Shown one piece after another: positions 47,240 to 55,477 of a stretch of DNA of 64,000 nt (position 1 is its first letter; each line of letters opens with the position of its first letter). The stretch spans positions 124,001 through 188,000 of the forward strand of contig NZ_ATNM01000110.1 of the NCBI RefSeq assembly GCF_000427295.1, written 5' to 3'. Made by a program: the position numbers and the translations under genes. Below the pieces are notes generated by a model, which made no database searches, was not told where the DNA came from, and saw only the letters and a program-made list of their open reading frames with translations. Source of the DNA: Cyclobacterium qasimii M12-11B (GTDB taxonomy: Bacteria > Bacteroidota > Bacteroidia > Cytophagales > Cyclobacteriaceae).

Positions 47240-47997
47240 ATGAAAAACAAAAAGTCTTGATAGTAGACGACAATGCCCTAAATCGGAAGGTATTTGAAAA
47301 TGTAATCGGACACAATTATTTTTTTGAATCTGCGTCTGATGGACTAGAAGCGATAGAATTATTAAAAAGCAACGAATATGACATCATATTGATGGACATA
47401 CAGATGCCTAAATTAGATGGAATAAGTTGTCTTAAAATAATCAAGGAGGAAGAAATAACAGATATACCTGTCATAGCTATTTCTGCTTATTCGAATCAGG
47501 GAGACCGTGAATATTTTTTATCGACAGGATTTGATGATTTTATTGCCAAGCCAGTAAAACCTAAAGACCTGTTAGAGGCTATCCATTTCCACTTAAATCA
47601 AAATAAAACAAGAATAAACATTCCAGAAAAGGAAAAAGAGATTGATGTTGATATAAATGAATCTGTAATCCAACAATTACTGAAATACCATAGTTTGGAT
47701 AATATCAAATCCGTTTATAAAGATTTTTTAGAAGAGGCTGAAAACCTCACGGAAGAAATAAAAATATTGGCAGAATTCAATAAATTTGAAGAAATTGGAG
47801 AAAAACTTCACATATTGAAAGGCAATTCAGGTACACTTGGTGTTAACATGATGTATAAGGTAACTGCTTTGTTTGAGAAAAAAATCAAAAATTCGACTAC
47901 CGAAGAATTAAATGATGATATTGAACAATTGAAGTCCAGCCTAAGTAAATTCAAACAGTTGGTTGAAAACGATAAAATTTTTATAAAATATGAGTGA
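47240..47997 (+). CDS. Response regulator with C-terminal Hpt domain (apparent 1-base deletion at start)
   Basis: The receiver domain has the phospho-acceptor Asp in IILMDIQMPKLDG and the Lys in FIAKPVKPKD. The C-terminal histidine phosphotransfer domain has LHILKGNSGTLGV. The expected ATG at 47240 reads MKNKKS and stops. Adding one A in the run at 47249-47253 gives MKNKKVLIVDDNALNRKVF and a 252-residue protein. Otherwise the only start is a TTG at 47257, which would cut the first beta strand. It overlaps a second receiver protein, suggesting a phosphorelay whose kinase is elsewhere. Confidence 0.87.
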
Positions 47998-48370
47998 TGC
48001 AAAAAAAGTATTGGTAGCTGAAGACAGTTCAGTTATTATCAATTTAACAAGAAATGTACTTTCCTTCGAGAATTTTTCAATGACTGCCGTTAAAAATGGC
48101 AAGCAGGTTTTAGACCTACTCGAAAAAGAGGATTTTGATTTAATTCTTATGGACATTAATATGCCGGTAATGGATGGCATAGTATGCACCAAAGCCGTAA
48201 GGAATCTTTCTGACCCAGTAAAATCGAAGATCCCTATTATTGCCATTACAGGAAATTATAAAAATTTCACCTTAGATGATTTCAAAAAGGCGGGCTTAGA
48301 TGATTACATTCAGAAACCGCTAGATTATGATTTGTTGTTGTCCACCGTAAAAAAACATATTTACAAATAA
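47990..48370 (+). CDS. CheY-like single-domain response regulator
   Basis: This 126-residue protein is only a receiver domain. It has the acidic pair in LVAEDSS, the phospho-acceptor in LILMDINMPVMDG, a Thr in IIAITGN and the Lys in YIQKPLDYD. It overlaps the receiver-Hpt gene by 8 bases, so the two may pass phosphate between each other. No output domain is present. Confidence 0.92.
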   Translation: MSDAKKVLVAEDSSVIINLTRNVLSFENFSMTAVKNGKQVLDLLEKEDFDLILMDINMPVMDGIVCTKAVRNLSDPVKSKIPIIAITGNYKNFTLDDFKKAGLDDYIQKPLDYDLLLSTVKKHIYK

Positions 48371-48371
48371 A

Positions 48372-48649
48372 ATGGCAGTAAAATACACCAAAAACTTTTT
48401 GGATAAACTAGAGAATATCTTTGCTTCATCAGAGTATCATTTGCGATATGAGAAGGGTAATTTTAAATCTGGATATTGTATTTTAAAAGAACTAAGATTG
48501 TTATTGTAAATAAATACTTTACGCTGGAAGGCAAAATCAATGCTTTGCTGGACCTCCTTAAAACGCTTGATTTCAACCCACAATCCTTTGAAAATCAAAA
48601 GCAGCAGGATTTCCTTAATGAACTTAAACAAACAGAATTGAAGCTTTGA
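48372..48649 (+). CDS. Conserved hypothetical protein of about 92 residues (apparent 1-base deletion)
   Basis: Starting at ATG 48372 the frame reads MAVKYTKNFLDKLENIFASS and continues to a stop at 48507. Adding one A at 48494-48495 extends it through KELKIVIVNKYFTLEGKIN to a TGA at 48649, which overlaps the next gene as TTGA. From memory, a small conserved protein of this type often sits before PhnP-like hydrolase genes in Bacteroidota. The function is unknown. Tight packing between its neighbours supports the corrected frame. Confidence 0.75.
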
Positions 48650-49407
48650 ACATCACATTTTTAGGAACTGGCACCTCTCAGGGTGTCCCGGTAATTGGTT
48701 GTAATTGTAAGGTCTGCTCCTCTTTGGATTTTCGAAACAAACGGCTCAGGTCTTCTATACACCTTGAAATAGATGGGCTAAGCCTTGTGATAGACACTGG
48801 CCCGGATTTCCGAACACAGATGCTTACAGAGGCTGTATCACGGCTAGATGCGGTTATTTACACCCACGAGCATAAAGACCATACTGCAGGACTTGACGAT
48901 ATTCGCCCGTTTAATTTTAAGCAGCAAATGGACATTCCATTGTATGGAACAAATCAAGTCCTGGAACAAATAAAAGGTGAGTTCTCTTATATCTTTGCCG
49001 AAACCAAATACCCAGGAGTGCCAAGGGTAATTCTCAATGAAATTTCCAATTCACCATTTGAAATTCAAGGCATTCGAATCACTCCGATACAAGTGATGCA
49101 CCACAAACTGCCAGTTTTCGGATACAGAATTGGAGACTTTACTTATATCACTGATGCTAATTACATTTCACCAGAAGAAATTGAAAAAATTAAAGGAAGT
49201 AAGATTCTGGTTGTAAATGCTTTACAAATAAAACCACATATTTCCCATTTCACCCTTTCAGAAGCTTTAGATTTCATCAAACTAATCGCACCTGAAAAGG
49301 CATACCTAACGCATATTAGCCATCAGATGGGGACACATCAGGAAGTAACGGCAACATTACCTCCAAACGTAGCCATATCCTATGATGGCCTGAAATTGCA
49401 CCTTTAA
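48646..49407 (+). CDS. MBL-fold metallo-hydrolase, PhnP-like
   Basis: This 253-residue hydrolase begins FLGTGTSQGVPVIGCNCKVC, including the two Cys of the PhnP-type structural zinc site. It continues with the dinuclear metal site THEHKDHTAG (HxHxDH), then DFTYITDANY and the late His in THISHQMG. It is probably a phosphodiesterase acting on a cyclic phosphate-type substrate. The TTG start overlaps the upstream stop by 4 bases. It is not in a phosphonate operon here. Confidence 0.9.
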   Translation: MNITFLGTGTSQGVPVIGCNCKVCSSLDFRNKRLRSSIHLEIDGLSLVIDTGPDFRTQMLTEAVSRLDAVIYTHEHKDHTAGLDDIRPFNFKQQMDIPLYGTNQVLEQIKGEFSYIFAETKYPGVPRVILNEISNSPFEIQGIRITPIQVMHHKLPVFGYRIGDFTYITDANYISPEEIEKIKGSKILVVNALQIKPHISHFTLSEALDFIKLIAPEKAYLTHISHQMGTHQEVTATLPPNVAISYDGLKLHL

Positions 49408-49408
49408 C

Positions 49409-50972
49409 ATGCATCTTAATTACCACTTCTTTAAATTTTTATGCCCTGCCTTAAAAGATGAAATTTCAGGAGGCACAATTTCCGCCTGTTTTTCTCAAAA
49501 CAAAGAAGAGCTCATCATTGAGATAAGCAAACTTGATGGAAGCCCTTTTTTTATCAGGGCTTTGTTACTGCCTTCGAATACAAGTATAAGTTTTCCCAAG
49601 GATTTTAAAAGGAGCAAAAAAAACAATGTTGATCTGTTCCCTGAAATAATCGGTAAAAGAATTACTGACATCAAATTATTAAATTTTGAAAGGGCATTTC
49701 ACCTTACTTTAGACGACACCCAGGCATTATTATTCAAAATGCATGGGAGCAGGTCAAACCTATTGTATTTCAAAGACCTGGGAACAACACCTTTTACCAT
49801 CTTTAGAAAGGAGCTTAAAGAAGACATGGCTTTGACAATACCCGAACTTGAAAAATCCCTGGAATTAACGAAGGATAGGTTTTTGGAACTGGAGGGAAAT
49901 GCTTCTCAATTTTTACCCACATTAGGTAAGCGCCCAAGGGCTTGGCTCAAAGAGGCGGGTTACCTGGAGGCAGATATGGAAACAAGGTTTTCACTGATGT
50001 GTGAGGTGATGGACATGCTCGAAAGTCCATTGTTCACTGTTTTCAACGAAAACGACAATTATTACCTCACCCTCTTACCTTGCGTATCTCCTATTGCAAG
50101 CACTGCAGATCCGCTAGAAGCTTGCAATATCTACTTTCAAAAAGCCGTAGTCAAAAAGAACTTTGAAAACGTTAAAAATCAATTGCTCCGCACCCTTACG
50201 GAGAAACGTAAGAAAACAGTAAATTATATAAGTAAAACGAGCCAGAAACTGGAAGGGATGGAAAATGAACCCCCTCCTAGTCAAACGGCTGATATAATCA
50301 TGGCAAATCTTCACCAGATCCCGGTGGGAACAGAGAAGGTGAGCCTTTTCGATTTTTATGCCAATGAAACAAGAGAAATAGCCTTAAAAAGAGGAGTGAG
50401 TCCACAAAAATTTGCCGAACAGCTATACAAAAAAGTAAAACAAAAAAATTGAATTTGAGCAACTGCGTAAAAACCTGGCACAAAAGGAAAAAGACCTTGA
50501 AGAAATAGCTGCAGAAGAAGAATTCTTACATGATTCTGAGGACTTCAGATCGATTAAGTCCTTAATTAAAACAGGAGATAGATTTTCAAAAGTTCAACCG
50601 CAGATACAGTTGCCCTATAAACGATTTGAAACAGAAGGGTTTGAAATTTGGGTAGGTAAATCAGCGAAAGCCAATGATGAATTGCTAAGAAGGTATACCT
50701 GGAAGGAAGACATCTGGCTTCATGCTAAAGATGTGGCAGGGTCTCACGTGATCATCAAAACCCAATCAGGGATGGTACCCACCAAGTTGGTTTTGGAACG
50801 AGCGGCAGCACTGGCAGCACACTATTCAAAAAACAAAACCGCCTCGCTTGCAGCAGTCATGTATACTCCTTGCAAGTATGTACGTAAAGTCAAGGGCTCT
50901 CTTCCAGGAGCCGTCAAAGTAGACCGGGAGAAGGTGATTTTAGTGAAGCCAGAAGGCCCGGAGGACATTTAA
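49409..50972 (+). CDS. NFACT-family (FbpA/RqcH-like) protein (apparent 1-base insertion)
   Basis: The first part (49409-50452) encodes a NFACT-N-like domain with KMHGSRSNLLYF and a helical region. The second part carries the NFACT-R (DUF814) RNA-binding domain, with FEIWVGKSAKANDELLRRYT, DIWLHAKDVAGSHV and YTPCKYVRKVKGSLPGAV. They are separated by a stop after an A7 run at 50442-50448. Removing one A joins them through KIEFEQLRKNLAQKEKDLEE into one 520-residue protein. RqcH-type members take part in ribosome quality control. Whether this divergent Bacteroidota form does is inference. Confidence 0.88.
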
Positions 50973-51073
50973 CCCATTACCCTACCGGAAATACGCTAAA
51001 GCTCTTAATGGCCTTAAATAAGAACAAGTAACAACTTAAAATTGACTCCCCTTTCCTGGGGGATTAAAACAAG

Positions 51074-51108
51074 AAATGGCTGCCCAACAAATCAGGCAGC
51101 CATTTTTT
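51074..51108. terminator. Rho-independent terminator between the NFACT gene and pyk
   Basis: The arms AAATGGCTGCC and GGCAGCCATTT form an 11-bp stem with a 10-base loop, followed by a T tract. It lies between two convergent genes. The A run on the left is short, so it works best for the plus strand. Confidence 0.85.
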
Positions 51109-51164
51109 AAATTTCATTTCTTCAATTGAAATGAAAATACATTCCAATTTTTTGAAGACGTCTA

Positions 51165-52595
51165 TTAATCCACAACGTGAATTTTCAACATATTGGTTCT
51201 GCCCTTCGCTTTGAGTGGCATACTTGCAGTATTAATGACGATGTCACCTGCAGCAACATGTTTTTCGGTTTTTAATCTTTCTTGAATATCCTGGAAGGTA
51301 CCATCTGTTGAAACCTGGCTATCGTAGTAATAAGCCCTTACACCCCAAACCAAACTAAGTTGGGTAAGTAACTTTTTATTTCGAGTAAAGATAAAAATAT
51401 CTGCAGAAGGGCGGTGTGAGGAAATTCGAAGCGCCGTAAAACCAGAAGCCGTAATCCCCACGATTGCCTTAGCTTTTACATTTCTAGACAACCTACTTGC
51501 CATAAGCAATAAATTATTGCTCAAATAGCTATCTGTATCTTCAGGTATCTTATAAAGGTTATGGTAGATATCCGCATTGACTTCAATGTGATCAATGATA
51601 CTGCTCATTGCTTTAACAGCGGCAATAGGGAATTTACCTGAAGCAGTTTCTGCAGAAAGCATTACTGCATCTGCACCGTCCAATACAGCTGTTGCCACAT
51701 CATTGGTTTCTGCTCTGGTCGGCCTAGGGTTTACAATCATGCTTTCCATCATTTGGGTAGCTATGATTACAGGCTTACAAGCGATCTTACATTTTTCCAC
51801 CATTCTCTTCTGCCACAAAGGAACGATCTCCATAGGAACTTCAACTCCCAGGTCACCTCGAGCTACCATTATTGCATCTGTTGCATTTATGATTTCATCA
51901 ATGTTTTCAAGCGCTTCAGGTTTTTCAATTTTGGCTACAATTTTACAGGATTTCCCAGCTTTTTTAATTCTTTCTCTGAGGTCAAGAATATCTTCTGCAG
52001 TACGTACAAAAGACAAGGCGATCCAATCGACTTCATTTTCCAAGCCAAACTCAAGGTCAATAAGGTCTTTCTCTGTAAGTGATGGTGCACTAATTTTGGT
52101 ATTCGGTAGGTTGATTCCTTTTCTGGATTTCAACATTCCGCCATGTACTACTGTACAATCCACATTTTTACCATCCGTACTAAGTACGACTAACTCTAAA
52201 TTCCCATCATCAATCAGGATTCTGTCTCCCTTTTCAACATCGTTTGGCAAGTTTTGATAAACGGTACTTACCAATCTAGCCGTCCCTACCACAGGATCAT
52301 TAGTTATGGTTATAGGATCTCCTGGTTTAATTAGCACCTCATTATTTTCAATCTCCCCCACTCTAATTTTTGGACCTTGAAGATCTTGCAAAATACCAGA
52401 ACTAATATTCATGCTATCGTTCATTTCACGAATGGTTTTGATAACCGCTGCGTGAATACTATGATCGCCATGGGAAAAGTTCAACCTGAAAATATCAGCC
52501 CCTGCCATCACAAGCTCTGTAATGGTTTCCTTATTATTACTGGCAGGTCCAATAGTGGCTAAAATTTTGGTTTTATTAAAAATAGGTACTCTCAT
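51165..52595 (-). CDS. pyk: Pyruvate kinase
   Basis: This 476-residue glycolytic enzyme makes pyruvate and ATP from phosphoenolpyruvate and ADP. It has the N-terminal TKILATIGPASNN, the substrate region ADIFRLNFSHGDH, the active-site KIEKPEAL and MVARGDLGVEVP, and ATQMMESM. The C-terminal domain is complete. The gene follows the small IPExxxVDY gene on the same strand with an 11-base gap, so it is probably transcribed from the promoter at 53056-53084. Confidence 0.96.
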   Translation of the reverse strand: MRVPIFNKTKILATIGPASNNKETITELVMAGADIFRLNFSHGDHSIHAAVIKTIREMNDSMNISSGILQDLQGPKIRVGEIENNEVLIKPGDPITITNDPVVGTARLVSTVYQNLPNDVEKGDRILIDDGNLELVVLSTDGKNVDCTVVHGGMLKSRKGINLPNTKISAPSLTEKDLIDLEFGLENEVDWIALSFVRTAEDILDLRERIKKAGKSCKIVAKIEKPEALENIDEIINATDAIMVARGDLGVEVPMEIVPLWQKRMVEKCKIACKPVIIATQMMESMIVNPRPTRAETNDVATAVLDGADAVMLSAETASGKFPIAAVKAMSSIIDHIEVNADIYHNLYKIPEDTDSYLSNNLLLMASRLSRNVKAKAIVGITASGFTALRISSHRPSADIFIFTRNKKLLTQLSLVWGVRAYYYDSQVSTDGTFQDIQERLKTEKHVAAGDIVINTASMPLKAKGRTNMLKIHVVD

Positions 52596-52606
52596 TTTCT
52601 ATTTAT

Positions 52607-53035
52607 TTAATATGTTAACAGGTTTTCTTTTGATTTTAACTTTATAGTATCAATTTTCACTATGCTATGAATACCCTTTACTATAGAAAGGCCGTCAATA
52701 TACGTATTTAAATCCACTTCATCTGTAAAGTCCTGGCAGAGTAAAAAGTAATCCATACTTTGGAGTTCAGGTATCAAGTATCTTGAGTGGCCACCTACCG
52801 GATAGGACTTATTTTTCAACAACTGGATGAATCCATGCTCTTTTTTAATAATAAATTGAGAAATAATTAAATCGGGCTGATTTAAGAATTCCATATGGTA
52901 ATCTTCTGCTTTTTTTAGATTAATTCCCAAAGCACCATTGATCAGCCAAGCCAATTTATAGTCCTTTAAAGGGGCTACAAGGCCTAAAAGATCAAAATCA
53001 AAGGTGGTTTCAAAAAGAAGTTTGCTTTTCTTCAT
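52607..53035 (-). CDS. IPExxxVDY family protein
   Basis: This 142-residue cytoplasmic protein belongs to a Bacteroidota-specific family named for its motif. Here it reads IPELQSMDY near residue 87, with Met in place of Val. The function is unknown. The consistent position just upstream of pyk, with an 11-base gap, suggests a link with glycolysis or simply shared expression. Confidence 0.85.
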   Translation of the reverse strand: MKKSKLLFETTFDFDLLGLVAPLKDYKLAWLINGALGINLKKAEDYHMEFLNQPDLIISQFIIKKEHGFIQLLKNKSYPVGGHSRYLIPELQSMDYFLLCQDFTDEVDLNTYIDGLSIVKGIHSIVKIDTIKLKSKENLLTY

Positions 53036-53055
53036 TCAGGAAGAATTTAAAAGCT

Positions 53056-53084
53056 CAAAGGTAAAAATTTTATTCCAACTTCAA
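53056..53084 (-). promoter_or_regulatory. Promoter of the IPExxxVDY-pyk operon
   Basis: On the minus strand a TTG (53082-53084) is followed after 18 bases by TACCTTTG (53056-53063), a good match to the Bacteroidota consensus. It lies 20 bases before the ATG at 53035. Confidence 0.62.
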
Positions 53085-53122
53085 CCTTTCAGTGAAAGTT
53101 CTTAATTTAGTTTGTCATTTTT

Positions 53123-53154
53123 TTTGACATTAAGGTATATAATAATTTTCTTTG
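53123..53154 (+). promoter_or_regulatory. Promoter of the acpP-fabF-rnc operon
   Basis: TTTG at 53123-53126 is followed after 20 bases by TTTCTTTG at 53147-53154. This is one mismatch from the TAnnTTTG consensus. It lies 29 bases before the acpP start and is back to back with the pyk operon promoter. Confidence 0.55.
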
Positions 53155-53183
53155 CGGAGTGTTTAAACTAAACTGATCACAAA

Positions 53184-53420
53184 ATGTCTGAAATTGCACA
53201 AAAAGTAAAAGCCATTATCGTTGATAAGTTAGGCGTCGAAGAATCTGAAGTTACTCCCGAAGCGAGCTTTACCAATGACCTTGGGGCTGATTCTTTAGAT
53301 ACTGTAGAACTTATCATGGAATTCGAAAAAGAATTCAACATTTCTATTCCGGATGACCAGGCTGAACAGATCGGTACGGTTGGTCAGGCTGTTAGTTATT
53401 TGGAAGCTAACGTAAAATAA
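53184..53420 (+). CDS. acpP: Acyl carrier protein
   Basis: This 78-residue acidic protein carries the phosphopantetheine attachment Ser S37 in [20 protein letters not shown]. It carries growing acyl chains in fatty-acid synthesis. The gene is followed 19 bases later by fabF and then by rnc, the classical acpP-fabF-rnc order. Confidence 0.97.
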   Translation: MSEIAQKVKAIIVDKLGVEESEVTPEASFTNDLGADSLDTVELIMEFEKEFNISIPDDQAEQIGTVGQAVSYLEANVK

Positions 53421-53439
53421 CCACTACTTAAAATCATTT

Positions 53440-54693
53440 ATGAATTTAAGAAGAGTTGTAGTAACAGGTTTAGGTGCTCTTACACCAATCGGTAATACCG
53501 TTCCAGAATTCTGGGACGGTTTAACGAATGGTGTAAGCGGCGCTGCGCCTATTACCCGTTTTGATGCCTCAAAATTCAAAACCCAATTTGCCTGCGAAGT
53601 CAAAAACTTGGATGTCCTTCAATTTATGGACAGGAAAGAGTCCAGAAAAATTGATCCTTATGCACAATATGCAATGGTAGCCGTAGCGGAAGCCATGGAG
53701 GACTCCGGACTTGACCTTGAAAAAATTGACCTTACTAGAGCCGGAGTAATCTGGGGATCTGGTATTGGTGGATTAAAAACTTTCCAAGATGAAGTCACTG
53801 ATTTTGCCGGCGGAGATGGTACACCAAGATTTAACCCCTTTTTCATCCCTAAAATGATAGCTGATATCGCTGCAGGGTTTATTTCCATTAAATATGGATT
53901 TCAGGGGCCAAATTTTGCTACCGTTTCTGCTTGTGCCTCAGCTACTAACGCCCTACTGGATGCATTCAATTACATCCGACTGGGAAAAGCCAACGTCTTC
54001 ATTTCTGGAGGATCGGAAGCTGCAGTAACTGAAGCAGGTGTAGGAGGGTTTAATGCTTTGAAGGCACTGTCTCAAAGAAATGATGACCCAAAAACTGCCT
54101 CCAGGCCTTTTGATAAGGACAGGGATGGTTTCGTTCTTGGGGAAGGAGCCGGTGCATTAATTTTGGAAGAGTACGAACATGCGAAAGCACGTGGAGCCAA
54201 AATTTATGCTGAATTGATCGGCGGTGGAATGACAGGTGATGCTTACCACATTACTGCACCTCACCCGGAAGGACGAGGAGCTGCCAACGTGATGAAATTC
54301 GCTCTGGAAGACGCCGGTTTAGAACCTGAAGCTATTGATTATATAAATGTGCATGGTACTTCTACTCCTCTTGGAGATCTAAGTGAAGTGAAAGCAATTA
54401 AAAAAATCTTTGGCGATCACGCGTATAAAATTAATATCAGTAGTACAAAATCCATGACAGGTCACCTTCTGGGAGCTGCCGGTGCTGTAGAAGCCATAGC
54501 GTCGATTTTGGCTATGAGAAACAGTCTTATTCCTCCTACCATCAATCACTTTACTGATGATGAAGAGGTGGATGAAAAATTGAACCTCACCTTTAATAAG
54601 GCCCAGAAAAAAGAAGTCAATGTAGTATTGAGTAACACTTTTGGATTTGGAGGGCATAACTGCTCCATCATCTTCAGAAAAATAGCAGAATAA
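53440..54693 (+). CDS. fabF: Beta-ketoacyl-ACP synthase II
   Basis: This 417-residue condensing enzyme has catalytic C165 in TVSACASATN and the two catalytic His in NVHGTSTPLGD and KSMTGHLLGAAGA. It elongates acyl-ACP with malonyl-ACP. The C-terminal NTFGFGGHN is typical. Its partner acpP is directly upstream and rnc begins 3 bases after its stop. Confidence 0.97.
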   Translation: MNLRRVVVTGLGALTPIGNTVPEFWDGLTNGVSGAAPITRFDASKFKTQFACEVKNLDVLQFMDRKESRKIDPYAQYAMVAVAEAMEDSGLDLEKIDLTRAGVIWGSGIGGLKTFQDEVTDFAGGDGTPRFNPFFIPKMIADIAAGFISIKYGFQGPNFATVSACASATNALLDAFNYIRLGKANVFISGGSEAAVTEAGVGGFNALKALSQRNDDPKTASRPFDKDRDGFVLGEGAGALILEEYEHAKARGAKIYAELIGGGMTGDAYHITAPHPEGRGAANVMKFALEDAGLEPEAIDYINVHGTSTPLGDLSEVKAIKKIFGDHAYKINISSTKSMTGHLLGAAGAVEAIASILAMRNSLIPPTINHFTDDEEVDEKLNLTFNKAQKKEVNVVLSNTFGFGGHNCSIIFRKIAE

Positions 54694-54695
54694 AT

Positions 54696-55439
54696 TTGAA
54701 ATTACTTCGGTTGCTCAGAATTCAGGAGCTAACTTACAATAAGAAAGATAAAAGGCTTGCTTTCGCTATTAAAAACATAGTGGGTAGCAAGCCTTTAAAT
54801 TTATCTCTCTATAGACTTGCGTTCAGACACGTTTCTGCATCGAAGGAAATAAAAGCCGGTGTAAAAATCAGTAATGAACGCCTGGAATACCTGGGTGATG
54901 CGGTATTGGGCACAATTGTGGCCGAATACCTTTTTCAAAAATTCCCCTATCGTGATGAAGGTTTCTTGACCGAAACAAGATCTAGAATTGTAAATAGGGA
55001 AGCTTTGAACCAAGTGGGACAAAAGATAGGATTGCCTAAAATCGTAGAATCCGAGATGGGCAGTAAAGTCCCTTACAGCTTCAAATCTCTTTACGGCGAC
55101 ACCCTTGAAGCCCTCATCGGTGCCATATACCTCGATAGAGGATATTACTTTTGTAGAAAATTCATAAACAGTAGACTGATCAATCCATTTTTTGATTTGG
55201 ACAATATCATTGCTACTACCACCAATTTTAAAAGTAAAATCATTGAGTGGGCACAAAAAGAAAACAAAGAAATTGACTTTAACCTTAAATCTGTGGAAGG
55301 AAGCCAACGGTTTAAAGAGTTTAAAGTAGAATTGAACATCAATAGTGAGCCTTTCTCTGAAGGAAAAGGTGCAACAAAGAAAAAAGCTGAACAAGAAGCC
55401 GCTAGAATAGCCTGCGAAAAACTCCAAATAATCCCCTAA
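54696..55439 (+). CDS. rnc: Ribonuclease III
   Basis: This 247-residue double-strand RNA endonuclease has the signature ERLEYLGDAVLG and the second metal-site region YGDTLEALIGAIYLD. A C-terminal double-strand RNA-binding domain ends GKGATKKKAEQEAARIACEK. The start is TTG, three bases after fabF. It processes rRNA and other structured transcripts. A long antisense open frame across it is a shadow. Confidence 0.94.
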   Translation: MKLLRLLRIQELTYNKKDKRLAFAIKNIVGSKPLNLSLYRLAFRHVSASKEIKAGVKISNERLEYLGDAVLGTIVAEYLFQKFPYRDEGFLTETRSRIVNREALNQVGQKIGLPKIVESEMGSKVPYSFKSLYGDTLEALIGAIYLDRGYYFCRKFINSRLINPFFDLDNIIATTTNFKSKIIEWAQKENKEIDFNLKSVEGSQRFKEFKVELNINSEPFSEGKGATKKKAEQEAARIACEKLQIIP

Positions 55440-55477
55440 ATCCAAGCATTCTCATTTCGGTCTCAAAATAAAATATC

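Noticed and set aside
51595-52257. Open frame of 220 codons on the plus strand inside pyk
   Set aside because: It is antisense to a clear pyruvate kinase and its product has low-complexity Ser/Ile-rich sequence without a known motif.
54801-55445. Open frame of 214 codons antisense to rnc
   Set aside because: The rnc frame has all catalytic motifs; the antisense product is Phe-rich shadow sequence.
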